From contig NZ_JAFBFA010000004.1 of NCBI RefSeq assembly GCF_016909015.1, positions 1-64,000 on the forward strand: 64,000 nt of DNA, written 5' to 3'. Below the pieces are notes generated by a model, which ran no database searches, was not told the origin of the DNA, and saw only the letters and a list, made by a program, of their open reading frames with translations. The translations under genes and the position numbers were made by a program. Shown piece after piece: positions 35,121 through 43,531 of the stretch. Every line of letters begins with the position of its first letter. Positions within the stretch are counted from its first letter, which is position 1. The stretch is from Gracilibacillus alcaliphilus (GTDB lineage Bacteria; Bacillota; Bacilli; Bacillales; Amphibacillaceae).

Positions 35121-35139
35121 TAGACCGACTGTCTGTCTA
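35121..35139. promoter_or_regulatory. TetR-type operator in front of tetR
   Basis: TAGAC-CGACTGTCT-GTCTA, an inverted repeat with the same half-sites and spacing as the core at 31259-31277. It lies 13 bp before the tetR start. Confidence 0.8.
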
Positions 35140-35220
35140 TATAATTATGTAATTAGAGTATAATCCAAAAACCTTCAACATTATATAGGTCTTTTAGATC
35201 ATTTTAGTATGAAAAATAAA

Positions 35221-35264
35221 AACCGGATAAAATCAAGTATGTTTCCTTTTGATTTTATCCGGTT
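35221..35264. terminator. Bidirectional terminator after codA
   Basis: Perfect 16-bp stem AACCGGATAAAATCAA / TTGATTTTATCCGGTT with a 12-base loop, flanked by AAA and TTT runs. Confidence 0.85.
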
Positions 35265-35274
35265 TCACTTGTTT

Positions 35275-36531
35275 TTATCTTTCAAAATCAATCGGCTCTG
35301 CTGTATTAAGAAATACAGTCGTTTCTTTTGGTTTCGTTTCCGCAATCTTAACACCTTTACGATAAGAGGCAATCACTTCGGCCTGTTTACGGATCGCATC
35401 ATAGACATTTCCAGCATTCAGAACAATAAAGTTAGCTGGTTTACCAACCTCTATACCATATTGCTCTTGAATATCCAAGACAACGGCACTATTTTTCGTA
35501 ATAAAATCGAACGACTGAATGATTTGATTGTATCCTGTTAAATGGGCAATATGGATTCCCATATGTAAAACCTGTAACATATTACCTGTCCCAAGCGGAT
35601 ACCAAGGGTCAAAGATATCGTCATGACCAAAGCTGACATTCAGACCTGCTTCTGTCAGTTCTTTCACCCGTGTCATACCGCGGCGCTTAGGATAATCATC
35701 AAATCGGCCTTGTAAATGGATATTAACCAGTGGATTAGCAATAAAATTAATATCAGCCAGCCCTAACAGTTTCATTAACTTGGAGACATACGCACTGTTA
35801 TACGAGTGCATAGCTGTTGTATGGCTTGCTGTAACTTTGCTGCCTAAATCACGTTTATAAGCTTCGGCTGCTACTACTTCTACAAAACGTGACTGTTCAT
35901 CATCAATTTCATCACAATGAATATCGATTAAACGGTCATATTTCTCTGCCAAATCAAAAGCGATCTTCATCGACTCGACACCATATTCACGGGTAAATTC
36001 AAAATGAGGAATACCGCCAACGACATCAGCACCTAGCTGCAGGGCTTCTTCTACCAGCTCTGTTCCATTTGGATAAGATAGATACCCTTCTTGTGGAAAC
36101 GCCACTAGCTGCAGGTCTACATAGTCTTTTAACTCTTCCTTCACTTCCAGTAAGGCCTTCAATGCCGTTAAAGATGGATCACAAACATCGACATGAGTAC
36201 GCACATGCTGAATCCCTTGGGCAATCTGCCATTTCAATGCCTTTGTTGCCCTGGATTTTACATCTTCTATCGATAACGATTTTTTCCGCTCCACCCAAGT
36301 GGAAATACCTTCAAATAAAGTCCCACTTTCATTCCACTTCGGCTCCCCTGCCGTTAAGACCGAATCAAGGTGTACATGCGGTTCAATAAATGGCGCACTG
36401 ATTAATTTTCCCTTTAAATCAATCGCACCTTTCTCTTGTTTTGCTGGTTCGATCTTTGTAAAACAACCATCTTCGATATGGATGTTCCACAAGCCCTCTT
36501 TTTTTGGTAATGCTGCATTTTGAAAAATCAC
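35275..36531 (-). CDS. codA: Cytosine deaminase
   Basis: 418 residues. The metal-dependent amidohydrolase core is clear: HVHLDS (residues 53-58), GIQHVRTHVDVCD, HCDEIDDEQSRFVE with the catalytic Glu and His ligand, and GHDDIFDPWYPLGTGNMLQ; the sequence follows E. coli CodA closely by eye. It deaminates cytosine to uracil for salvage. Start is GTG 36531, directly after the codB stop, with AGAGGT seven bases before. The downstream half of a codBA operon controlled by a PyrR attenuator about 1.6 kb upstream of this gene's start. Confidence 0.95.
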   Translation of the reverse strand: MIFQNAALPKKEGLWNIHIEDGCFTKIEPAKQEKGAIDLKGKLISAPFIEPHVHLDSVLTAGEPKWNESGTLFEGISTWVERKKSLSIEDVKSRATKALKWQIAQGIQHVRTHVDVCDPSLTALKALLEVKEELKDYVDLQLVAFPQEGYLSYPNGTELVEEALQLGADVVGGIPHFEFTREYGVESMKIAFDLAEKYDRLIDIHCDEIDDEQSRFVEVVAAEAYKRDLGSKVTASHTTAMHSYNSAYVSKLMKLLGLADINFIANPLVNIHLQGRFDDYPKRRGMTRVKELTEAGLNVSFGHDDIFDPWYPLGTGNMLQVLHMGIHIAHLTGYNQIIQSFDFITKNSAVVLDIQEQYGIEVGKPANFIVLNAGNVYDAIRKQAEVIASYRKGVKIAETKPKETTVFLNTAEPIDFER

Positions 36532-37788
36532 TTATGAAACCTCTTTTCCTAAATTAATTTTTTCTTTCGCCGACATTAGTTTCACGGTTACAAAGGAAAT
36601 ACCTGTATGCAATAACGCTCCCGCAATCATACCATTTAATGGCGGAATACCAGGCAAAAATTCTGCTGCTGCAAATCCCCCTGCCCAAGCAATAATAGCA
36701 GACCAGCGAATCATTTTAAATTTCATCTGCTCAAAGACTGGATATTTTGCTTTATGCAAGATAAAGAAATCCGCCAGCAGGATTGCACCTATTGGAGGTA
36801 ATGCTGACCCTAACAAGGTTAACCAGCCAACGAAATTATTATATAACCACATCGCAAAAACAGTCCCGATTATACCGTTAAAGATAACAACTTTCCGTTT
36901 ATCGAACTTAGTAATATTGGAAAAGCCAAGCCCTGAAGCATATAACGCATTATCGTTTGTTGTCCATATGTTTAATCCTAACACAATCACGGCAGGGACA
37001 ATAATTCCTTGCACAAACATCACTTCAGAAATATCTCCTAGTCCAGTTGAAACAGCCCCAACTGCACCGAATAAGAACATCAGTGAATTCCCTAAGAAAA
37101 AGGCAACCAATGTCGTCACAACAGCGATTGTTTTTGTTTTCGCAAATCGCGTAAAGTCCGGTGTCAAAGTTCCGCCGCTGGCAAAGGAACCAATACATAT
37201 CGTTAACGCTGTTGCCAATCCCAGAGACGCGTCTGGCTGGTAAGCAAATAATTCGCGAAGGCCACCCAGGTCATCAATAGCAATTCCTACAGAGACGCTT
37301 CCTAAGATAGCAATAGAGGGAACCGCAATAAAACTTAAGAATGTCAATGCCTTCATTCCGATAAAGGCCGAAGTTGTCATCGCCATACCAGCGACAATAA
37401 TCAATGGCAGCATGTCTATTCCAGTCACTTTATGAACAGGGACTGCAAACATAGCAATCCCTACACCAAACCATCCTACCTGAGTTGCCCCTAATAAGAA
37501 AGATACTAAATAAGACCCCTTTTCACCAAAGGCATATCGGGCTAACAAATGTGTCGATAAACCTGTCTTGGAGGCTATAAAAGCTAAACCTGAGGTATAC
37601 AGCCCTAAAATAAGGTTTCCTATCAATACAATCACTATAAACTCAGACATGCTTAATCCCAACCCTAGCTCTCCACCCGATAACATACTTGCCGAGAAAA
37701 AGGTAAACCCCACCATCAGTATAAACATCTTCCAAAATCCACGTCTGTTGGTCTGAGGCACTGCCTCTAATGCAAACTCTTTATCCAT
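36532..37788 (-). CDS. codB: Cytosine permease (NCS1 family)
   Basis: 418 residues with about twelve hydrophobic segments and the NCS1-type loops TGLSTHLLARYAFGEKGSY and GLSFANITK-like GLGFSNITKFDK. It carries cytosine inward for the deaminase encoded by the adjacent codA. AAGGAGGAG lies six bases before the ATG at 37788. The gene starts only about 49 bp from a 299-bp miniature element (37837-38135), which separates it from the PyrR attenuator and promoter. Read-through past the inserted element must occur for the operon to be expressed from that promoter. Confidence 0.9.
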   Translation of the reverse strand: MDKEFALEAVPQTNRRGFWKMFILMVGFTFFSASMLSGGELGLGLSMSEFIVIVLIGNLILGLYTSGLAFIASKTGLSTHLLARYAFGEKGSYLVSFLLGATQVGWFGVGIAMFAVPVHKVTGIDMLPLIIVAGMAMTTSAFIGMKALTFLSFIAVPSIAILGSVSVGIAIDDLGGLRELFAYQPDASLGLATALTICIGSFASGGTLTPDFTRFAKTKTIAVVTTLVAFFLGNSLMFLFGAVGAVSTGLGDISEVMFVQGIIVPAVIVLGLNIWTTNDNALYASGLGFSNITKFDKRKVVIFNGIIGTVFAMWLYNNFVGWLTLLGSALPPIGAILLADFFILHKAKYPVFEQMKFKMIRWSAIIAWAGGFAAAEFLPGIPPLNGMIAGALLHTGISFVTVKLMSAKEKINLGKEVS

Positions 37789-37836
37789 CTATAAACTCCT
37801 CCTTGTCAGGTACTGGTACCAGGTCGGGCTGTTTTA

Positions 37837-38135
37837 GTGCATGTTCAAAAATTTCGATAAAAAGAACCATCATCGGTTAAGTTCACTACATCGTGTTGCA
37901 ACACCGATACTAGCACGTCGTGTGCGTCGAAAGTTCAAGGCGGCGCAGCCTTTGAGCAGACGTTCTTGCACGAAGAAAAAGCGACCTTCTTTTTCAAGGT
38001 GACGTTCTCGCACGCCGGAAAAGTGACTTTCTTTTCCAAGGAACGGAACGTATGCTTTTAGTACGTGAGTAGTGGAAAAGCAAGCCAGCGCAGAAATTCG
38101 CTGTGTCATTTTTATTGGACTTTTTGAACAACCTC
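37837..38135 (+). repeat. Miniature element, family M, copy B (299 bp)
   Basis: Starts GTGCATGTTCAAAAAT, ends CTTTTTGAACAACCTC, with direct repeat TTTTA at 37832-37836 and 38136-38140. It contains GCAACATCGTGTTGCAACACCGATACTAG, a small hairpin, and GTTCAAGGCGGCGCAGCC. It is inserted between the codBA attenuator and codB. Confidence 0.9.
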
Positions 38136-38146
38136 TTTTATGACAT

Positions 38147-38255
38147 AAAAAAACTCCCTGCCCAACCGACAAGAAGCCCTCAATAAATAGACGCCAATCG
38201 CTATCTACTTACGTTACGCTGTCCTTGTCAGCCTCACGGGACTGAATTAAAGGTA
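38147..38255 (-). ncRNA. PyrR-dependent transcription attenuator leader
   Basis: On the minus strand, AGTCCCGTGAGGCT (38230-38243) matches the PyrR-binding loop consensus ARUCCNGNGAGGYU, preceded by TTTAATTC and followed by GACAAGGA as in the pyr operon leaders. About 55 bases further on, CTTCTTGTC-GGTTG-GGCAGGGAG (38154-38176) forms a 9-bp terminator stem followed by T7 (38147-38153). This is the standard UMP-responsive PyrR attenuator design. The transcribed order is promoter, PyrR site, terminator, then repeat copy B and codBA. Confidence 0.85.
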
Positions 38256-38274
38256 CCAATATCAAATTAAAAAT

Positions 38275-38303
38275 ATTATCTCAGGCTAGTCGAGATTTGT
38301 CAA
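38275..38303 (-). promoter_or_regulatory. SigA promoter of codBA leader
   Basis: On the minus strand TTGACA (38298-38303), 17-bp spacer, GATAAT (38275-38280). The -35 is a perfect match and the -10 differs by one base from TATAAT. It lies about 32 bp before the PyrR-binding loop. Confidence 0.8.
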
Positions 38304-38385
38304 TAATATGTTATTTCTATAAAATGAAACACTTTTATCTCACACCAAAGCCTAACAATAACAAGAATAAGACATTATTCTACAG

Positions 38386-39048
38386 TTACACCGTTTCATA
38401 CAGTTGCTGCAACCATTCTTGTACTGGCATCCCTTCACGAATGGTCTCCACTTCTTCCTGTGCAATCACATGACCATCCCTCATCACGATTACCTCATCC
38501 AAGATCGTTTCTATCTCTAGCAGTTCATGTGTCGTAATCAATAAGGATTGCTGCTCAAGATCAATAAAGTGAATAATTCCTTGGACAATCTTTTGTTTTA
38601 CGATTGGATCCAGTCCTGCAAGCGGTTCATCTAAGACTAGATAAGGACAATCCCTTGCAAGTGTTACTGCTATTTTGGCACGATTGACCTGTCCTTTAGA
38701 AAGATAGGCCATTTTTTCCTGTCGGTCTAATTGAAAAAAATCTGCTAATGCCTCTGCCTTCCCCCGATTAAAATCATGGAACTGTGATTGATAAAAGTCA
38801 AATAACGCTTCTACTGAAAAATAATGATAAAAATAGGCTTGTTCAGGGCAGTAAGAAATCAGTTCACTTCTATCATGAGGCAGTTCTATGCTGCCACGGT
38901 CGGGGCTTAACACACCGGCAATTGCTTCTAATACTGTTGTCTTACCACTTCCATTTTCTCCAATAATTGCAGCAATCTTTCCACGTTCCACTGTAAAAGA
39001 ACAGTTCCGAAGTCTTTTTTTTATACTAATATTCTTTACATCTATCAT
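38386..39048 (-). CDS. ABC transporter ATPase (YhcH/YtrB-like, short)
   Basis: 220 residues. Walker A GENGSGKTTVLEAIAG at about residue 32, signature LSKGQVNRAKIAVTLARD, Walker B YLVLDEPLAGLDP and H-loop ITTHELLEIE. It is the last gene of the permease-gntR-ATPase operon and overlaps the GntR gene by 4 bp (ATGA). Together with a six-helix permease it probably forms a GntR-controlled export system, as in YhcEFGHI or YtrABC of B. subtilis. Cargo unknown. Confidence 0.9.
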   Translation of the reverse strand: MIDVKNISIKKRLRNCSFTVERGKIAAIIGENGSGKTTVLEAIAGVLSPDRGSIELPHDRSELISYCPEQAYFYHYFSVEALFDFYQSQFHDFNRGKAEALADFFQLDRQEKMAYLSKGQVNRAKIAVTLARDCPYLVLDEPLAGLDPIVKQKIVQGIIHFIDLEQQSLLITTHELLEIETILDEVIVMRDGHVIAQEEVETIREGMPVQEWLQQLYETV

Positions 39049-39407
39049 TTGGTTTCCCCTTCCTGAATACTAGCGATAATTTCTTGTTTGCTAAAGCCTA
39101 GTGCCTCCATATCATGGACAAAATCATTGACATATTGTTGCTTTAGTTCTTCCCTTATTGTAGTGATCAGTGCTCGGTCTTCCGTAACAAATGTCCCTTG
39201 TCCTCGCTTGGTTTCCGTAATGTGCCGTTGTTCTAGTTCACGGTAAACACGTTGAATTGTATTTGGGTTCACCGAGGTCGCTATCGCCAATTCTCGAACC
39301 GATGGCAATTTCTCTCCTGGTTTCCTTTGCCGGCTGACAATTTCTTGAATGAGCTGATCCATCACCTGCAGGTAAATCGGTTTATTTTGTTGAAATTGTG
39401 GAGGCAT
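39045..39407 (-). CDS. GntR-family regulator (YtrA subfamily)
   Basis: 120 residues. Winged helix with PSVRELAIATSVNPNTIQRV and wing RGQGTFVTED; short helical tail. It resembles the regulator at 13916. It stands between the permease and the ATPase gene in a single minus-strand operon and overlaps the ATPase gene by 4 bp. The perfect inverted repeat at 40159-40182, upstream of the permease gene, is the likely operator. Autoregulation by a local repressor of an ABC system is usual for this subfamily. Confidence 0.9.
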   Translation of the reverse strand: MPPQFQQNKPIYLQVMDQLIQEIVSRQRKPGEKLPSVRELAIATSVNPNTIQRVYRELEQRHITETKRGQGTFVTEDRALITTIREELKQQYVNDFVHDMEALGFSKQEIIASIQEGETK

Positions 39408-39410
39408 TAC

Positions 39411-40139
39411 CTATACCTCCACCTTGTATTTAAGCAAAAACAATGACAATTGATAAAAAAATACCAAGATAATCAGAAAAATAATAACTGCTATCATCGA
39501 TATCTGATCATTCACCCAAAACATGGAAAGAGATTTGTTCAACCGGACAGGCACCATCGACCAGGAATCCATCCATGAAATTTGCCTTAGCACAACTTGA
39601 ACCAAACTTACTAGAGCAACAAAAAAGAAATAAATCAAGATCAAACTAAGAAAAAAATTAAATCTTTTTCTTAATAATTGGTATAGCACCCAAGCTAGAA
39701 AAACAGCGACAGTCCCCATAACAGAAATAAAGAATAGGTATATGTACGCCGTCGCTAAACCTTGCAGAATATCTGGAATCGTATCTCCGACTTGGCCTAT
39801 TAGATAAAAAACAAGTGTTAAGACTGCGATAAATAGAAAGTAAATTGTAAACAAGATCCATCCATGAAAAAATTTAATCAGGACTTGTTTCGGCAAATTC
39901 CGTTTCACAAATAAAAACAGCGACAATTGATGTTTCTCCATATTCAAACTGAAAAGCACTGTGGCAGGCATAAGAACAAAGCTTAATGCAGAAAGCTCTA
40001 GCGCTGTTTCTACTCCTGAATGACCATCTTGATTAAGCAACACGGTACCAACTAAGACGACACCGGCTATGCTCATTAATATATGAAATCCCCGCATCAT
40101 AAGTATTTCCTTTCTCCATAACCCTTGATAAACAGACAT
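39411..40139 (-). CDS. ABC permease component, six-helix
   Basis: 242 residues with six hydrophobic segments, including a start MSVYQGLWRKEILMMRGFHIL typical of ABC-2-like subunits. It is first in the operon with a GntR regulator and an ATPase. GAGGTG precedes the ATG. Many of its segments are Phe- and Leu-rich. No cargo can be inferred. Its stop (TAG) overlaps the ribosome binding site of the next gene, so the operon is tightly packed. Confidence 0.8.
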   Translation of the reverse strand: MSVYQGLWRKEILMMRGFHILMSIAGVVLVGTVLLNQDGHSGVETALELSALSFVLMPATVLFSLNMEKHQLSLFLFVKRNLPKQVLIKFFHGWILFTIYFLFIAVLTLVFYLIGQVGDTIPDILQGLATAYIYLFFISVMGTVAVFLAWVLYQLLRKRFNFFLSLILIYFFFVALVSLVQVVLRQISWMDSWSMVPVRLNKSLSMFWVNDQISMIAVIIFLIILVFFYQLSLFLLKYKVEV

Positions 40140-40158
40140 AAACTCACCTCAACGCATT

Positions 40159-40182
40159 AGTGTACTACCTATATAGTACACT
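40159..40182. promoter_or_regulatory. Probable operator of the second GntR repressor
   Basis: Perfect 9-bp inverted repeat AGTGTACTA / TAGTACACT with a 6-bp centre CCTATA, 20 bp before the permease start. It shares the TNTAC type of half-site seen in other YtrA-subfamily operators (family knowledge). Confidence 0.7.
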
Positions 40183-40203
40183 GATACAAAGCAAATGTCT
40201 AGC

Positions 40204-40485
40204 TTATTGATATTGATCGATATCGACTCGATCCAATATTAGGTCATTTAACTTGGTTTGAACGATAAATTGAAAACGCTGCAGTTGTTCTAATTGCTGT
40301 GGATTTGCACTCTGCATCACACGGTTAAGTTTCTGAGAGAAGGCCTCCAATTCCATGTGAGCTTCGGTATATTCTTGATTCATCTCAAAGTCATTTCGAT
40401 TCGATTGTTCTAATTGCTGATCCACTTGCTCCAAAATTTGTTGACCTTTTGTTAAGAGTTCTTCTATTGATTCTCTTGTTGTCAT
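40204..40485 (-). CDS. ytzC: YtzC-like DUF2524 protein
   Basis: 93 residues from the ATG at 40485 (GAGGTG six bases upstream; a GTG at 40494 is less likely). Fully helical with several Gln/Glu-rich heptads, beginning MTTRESIEELLTKGQQIL. It matches the small YtzC/DUF2524 proteins that lie beside ytqB in B. subtilis; here the mnmM (ytqB) gene is the next gene on the plus strand, after the miniature element. Function unknown. Confidence 0.8.
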   Translation of the reverse strand: MTTRESIEELLTKGQQILEQVDQQLEQSNRNDFEMNQEYTEAHMELEAFSQKLNRVMQSANPQQLEQLQRFQFIVQTKLNDLILDRVDIDQYQ

Positions 40486-40562
40486 TATCCTCACCTCTGT
40501 TATAGTGTGAGAAGACAGGGCCTATTCCATACACAATTTCATTAAGATTTGCTACACTTAAA

Positions 40563-40881
40563 ATGCGTGTTCAAAAAGTTCGGCAAAAAAGGCCATCATC
40601 GGTTAAGTTCGCAACATCGTGTTGCAACACCGATACTAGTACATCCTGTACGTCGAAAGTTCAAGGCGGTGCAACTTTGAGCAAACGATCTTGCACGCCG
40701 AAAAAGCGGTCTTCTTTTTCAAGGAACGGACGTATGCCATTTAATTCGTGAGTAGCGGGCTTACACAGGAAGTGTTGACTTCTGCGTTACCCACACGATG
40801 TGAGTGAGCTTAGTAGCTGCTCCTCAACTGCCAACGTAGAAATTCGCTACGGCATTTTTGTTGGACTTTTTGAACAACCTC
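40563..40881 (+). repeat. Miniature element, family M, copy C (319 bp)
   Basis: Starts ATGCGTGTTCAAAAAG, ends CTTTTTGAACAACCTC, with direct repeat TTAAA at 40558-40562 and 40882-40886. It carries the long internal module with GTGTTGACTTCTGCGTTACCCAC also found in copy E. It lies between ytzC and mnmM, ending about 20 bp before the mnmM ribosome binding site. Confidence 0.9.
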
Positions 40882-40916
40882 TTAAAGCATCATCCCAATT
40901 TAAAGGAGCTTATCAT

Positions 40917-41471
40917 ATGCATTCAATTATCCACTATTCACACCAGCTGCTGACAGAAATTATTCAACCTGGCGATACCGTTATTGATGCCACTTGCGGA
41001 AATGGTCACGACACCTTAAAGCTCGCTGAACTAGTAACAGCCACAGGACAAGTGTATGCCTTCGATATTCAAGATCAAGCCATTATTAACACACGCAGGA
41101 AGTTAACAGACAAAGGTATTCGCCATGTGGAACTTATCCATGATGGCCATGAACATATCGATCAATATATACAGGATCAACCTATTGCAGCTGCCATTTT
41201 CAATTTAGGCTATTTACCAAAAGCTGATCACAGTATTATCACTGTGCCGGACACTACCATTACCGCACTCAGCACGTTGCTGCAATCCTTAAGAAAAAAC
41301 GGACGTGTCGTTTTAGTGATTTATCACGGCCATCCAGGGGGAACAGAGGAGAAAGAACAAGTACTGGCATATTGCCAGAGCTTAGATCAGAAACAGTTCC
41401 AAGTACTGCAGTATCAATTTATCAACCAAATCAATCTGCCGCCATTTATTATAGCAATTGAAAAAATTTAG
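40917..41471 (+). CDS. mnmM: tRNA 5-aminomethyl-2-thiouridine-methyltransferase (MnmM/YtqB)
   Basis: 184 residues. SAM-binding motif VIDATCGNGHDT (residues 22-33), acidic loop FDIQ, and NLGYLPK, the catalytic-region motif of the YtqB group. MnmM (YtqB) makes mnm5s2U34 in bacteria lacking MnmC (established knowledge). ATG 40917 follows AAAGGAGC. The next gene to the left is ytzC, as in B. subtilis. The upstream gap is filled by repeat copy C, so its promoter lies in or upstream of the repeat. Confidence 0.85.
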   Translation: MHSIIHYSHQLLTEIIQPGDTVIDATCGNGHDTLKLAELVTATGQVYAFDIQDQAIINTRRKLTDKGIRHVELIHDGHEHIDQYIQDQPIAAAIFNLGYLPKADHSIITVPDTTITALSTLLQSLRKNGRVVLVIYHGHPGGTEEKEQVLAYCQSLDQKQFQVLQYQFINQINLPPFIIAIEKI

Positions 41472-41545
41472 GCCACTCGAAGCATTTTACAGGTCACTCG
41501 GCTGGTCTTACTAGCCACTCGTCGAATATCTCATAATAGAAAAAT

Positions 41546-41569
41546 GCCTAGGTTCCTCACAACCTAGGC
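41546..41569 (-). terminator. Terminator of ytpB, between convergent mnmM and ytpB
   Basis: Perfect 9-bp stem GCCTAGGTT / AACCTAGGC with a six-base loop, and a T5 run on the minus strand. Confidence 0.8.
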
Positions 41570-42640
41570 TTATCCTTTACCAACAAGTCGATTATACACA
41601 CGGATATTCCAATGGAAAAATTGTGACTTGCGACCGCTCACTTGTATTAATTTCTTGACAATTGGCTGAACGTCCTTCATTTTCTTGACTTTGGGATCTG
41701 CCAAATACAAGCCGACCAAGCCATTCTGCACCATTTCATGAAAGGATCGATCCGGCAGTTGCTGAATTTGCTGATTGGTTTGTTCCACAAAATAAATCAA
41801 CCGATCTTCTAATTTCTGTTGATTAGCGTAATAATTGCAGAAATTCAAGTCGCCCTCTTCCTCATCCTCTTGCTGATCAATAAAATAATCCAGCATAATG
41901 TGCAGTCCTTGCAGAAAAGGAAAATAGCTGGAGAAAATTTGCTCTGCCAGTTTTTTTGTCATTTGATTATTTAAACCATAGGAGACCAGACAGAAAATGC
42001 CTAAGGTAGAACCCGTACAAGCTGCAAACTCATACCATGTCAGCATTGGCCATTTATCACGGTGCTGTTCAAACCAATTCTCCAAGCGTGGGATGCGCTG
42101 GCTGTGCTCCACATGTTTATGTACTTGTAAATCACTATACATACGTTCTAGTTCTAACAAATATGGCTGAAAAATGGAGTGCTGCTCAATCGTACGGAGC
42201 ACACTTTGACACGTTTTGACTAAGTCTTGTAAATAATCAGCGTCTTCCTGCTCGGTACGGTACTGGTAATAGGTCTGGATAGGGTTCTCAGGAGTCAACG
42301 CATCCTCCATCGACTGATGCAGCATACGAAAATCTAGTGGATCGAGAGAGGTACTACGATCACATAAATTATCGAGATAATCGCTAATTGTTTGATAAGC
42401 AATGATAAATCGAATTGCTTCTTGCCATTGCTCTCCAGCCAGGAAACTATAGACACTGCCGCCTTGACAGTGGAATTTCTTATCTTTAATACTGGCTAAC
42501 GCTTGTGTCCGTAACTCCTCATTTGGAATCTGACTAGCCCGTTCACGCCAATAATTTAGTTGATTATTTACTTCCGGAAATATCTTCTTGTATACATCTT
42601 TCATTAATAAAGGAGCGCTTACTGGAACATTTGTTGACAC
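41570..42640 (-). CDS. ytpB: Tetraprenyl-beta-curcumene synthase-like DUF2600 protein
   Basis: 356 residues; YtpB-type polyprenyl cyclases fold like terpene synthases. The Asp-rich DYLDNLCDR motif (about residues 86-94) and DYFIDQQEDEEEGDL (about 250) sit where metal-binding motifs are expected. Start is GTG 42640, seven bases after GAGGG. In B. subtilis YtpB makes sesquarterpenes from heptaprenyl diphosphate, linked to spore resistance. It has its own terminator. Next gene is ytoA on the opposite strand, matching B. subtilis neighbourhood; a repeat element occupies the gap. Confidence 0.85.
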   Translation of the reverse strand: MSTNVPVSAPLLMKDVYKKIFPEVNNQLNYWRERASQIPNEELRTQALASIKDKKFHCQGGSVYSFLAGEQWQEAIRFIIAYQTISDYLDNLCDRSTSLDPLDFRMLHQSMEDALTPENPIQTYYQYRTEQEDADYLQDLVKTCQSVLRTIEQHSIFQPYLLELERMYSDLQVHKHVEHSQRIPRLENWFEQHRDKWPMLTWYEFAACTGSTLGIFCLVSYGLNNQMTKKLAEQIFSSYFPFLQGLHIMLDYFIDQQEDEEEGDLNFCNYYANQQKLEDRLIYFVEQTNQQIQQLPDRSFHEMVQNGLVGLYLADPKVKKMKDVQPIVKKLIQVSGRKSQFFHWNIRVYNRLVGKG

Positions 42641-42679
42641 ATTGGTTCCCTCACTTTTCTCATGATTATCTCTCTATAT

Positions 42680-42832
42680 TCGTGTTCAAAAAGTTCGGTA
42701 AAAAGGACCGAGAAGTTTAAGGCAGCGCAGCTTTGAGCCACGGAGCGTATGCTTTTCATACGTGAGTAGCGAAAAAGCAAGCCAACACAGAAATTCGATG
42801 TGTCATTTTTATCGAAATTTTTGAACAACCTC
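42680..42832 (+). repeat. Miniature element, family M, copy D (153 bp)
   Basis: Starts TCGTGTTCAAAAAG, ends ATTTTTGAACAACCTC, flanked by TATAT (42675-42679 and 42833-42837). It is a short version like copy A. It lies between ytpB and ytoA. Confidence 0.9.
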
Positions 42833-42881
42833 TATATATGATATCATATAATTATATACTGATAATAGGAGGTTACCATAT

Positions 42882-43403
42882 ATGATCTATACTTATAAAG
42901 AAAAAAGCCCTGTTATAGATGATTCGGCATTTATTTCACCGGATGCAGTGATCACTGGAGATGTGGAAATTGGCGCAAACAGCAGTGTCTGGTTTAAGGC
43001 AGTTATCCGTGGAGATGTTGCACCTACACGTATCGGCAAATATACCAATATTCAAGATTTATCCTTATTACATCAAAGCCCAGATCTGCCACTTATTATT
43101 GAAGATCATGTAACGATTGGTCATCAGGTTACTCTGCATTCTGCCACTATCCGGGAACGTGCGTTAATTGGCATGGGTTCGATTATTTTGGATGGCGCAG
43201 AAATTGGCGAAGGGGCTTTTATTGGAGCAGGAAGTCTTGTCCCTCCCGGAAAAAAGATACCTCCGAATACATTGGCACTGGGCAGTCCAGCTAAAGTGGT
43301 CCGCAACTTAACAGAAAAAGATATCGAAGAAATGCAGCGGATTAATGCAGACTATGTAGAAAAAGGAAAGGTGTATAAAGAAATAACCCAAGCAGATGGA
43401 TAG
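42882..43403 (+). CDS. ytoA: Gamma-carbonic anhydrase-type hexapeptide-repeat protein (YtoA)
   Basis: 173 residues of left-handed beta-helix hexapeptide repeats (IGANSSVWFKAVIRGDV; ALIGMGSIILDGAEIGEGAF). Zinc ligands of gamma-carbonic anhydrases are in place: His in LLHQSP, HQVTLHS with two His. AGGAGG precedes the ATG at 42882. It may hydrate CO2 or act as a metal-binding protein with unknown enzyme role, as is true of most YtoA/YrdA-group proteins. The next gene is metK on the opposite strand with its terminator between. Confidence 0.9.
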   Translation: MIYTYKEKSPVIDDSAFISPDAVITGDVEIGANSSVWFKAVIRGDVAPTRIGKYTNIQDLSLLHQSPDLPLIIEDHVTIGHQVTLHSATIRERALIGMGSIILDGAEIGEGAFIGAGSLVPPGKKIPPNTLALGSPAKVVRNLTEKDIEEMQRINADYVEKGKVYKEITQADG

Positions 43404-43480
43404 CAAGTAAGAGAACTATATCTGCTTGACCTTCTGGCTTTTAAGCTAGCACTACTAAGAGTTTTCTAAATCATTTTCAC

Positions 43481-43523
43481 AAAAACCCTTGCAGTTCAAC
43501 AAAGTAGAACTGACAAGGGTTTT
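43481..43523 (-). terminator. Terminator of metK
   Basis: Stem AAAACCCTTG..CAGTTC / GAACTG..CAAGGGTTTT with a T5 run on the minus strand, 10 bp after the metK stop. Probably also serves ytoA. Confidence 0.85.
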
Positions 43524-43531
43524 ACACTAAC

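Noticed and set aside
37870..38172. Open frames inside repeat copy B
   Set aside because: The same frames recur only because the repeat recurs; other copies break them.
38147..38176. Simple terminator of an upstream gene
   Set aside because: It lies on the leader strand just after a PyrR loop, with a promoter at the right distance, so attenuation fits better.
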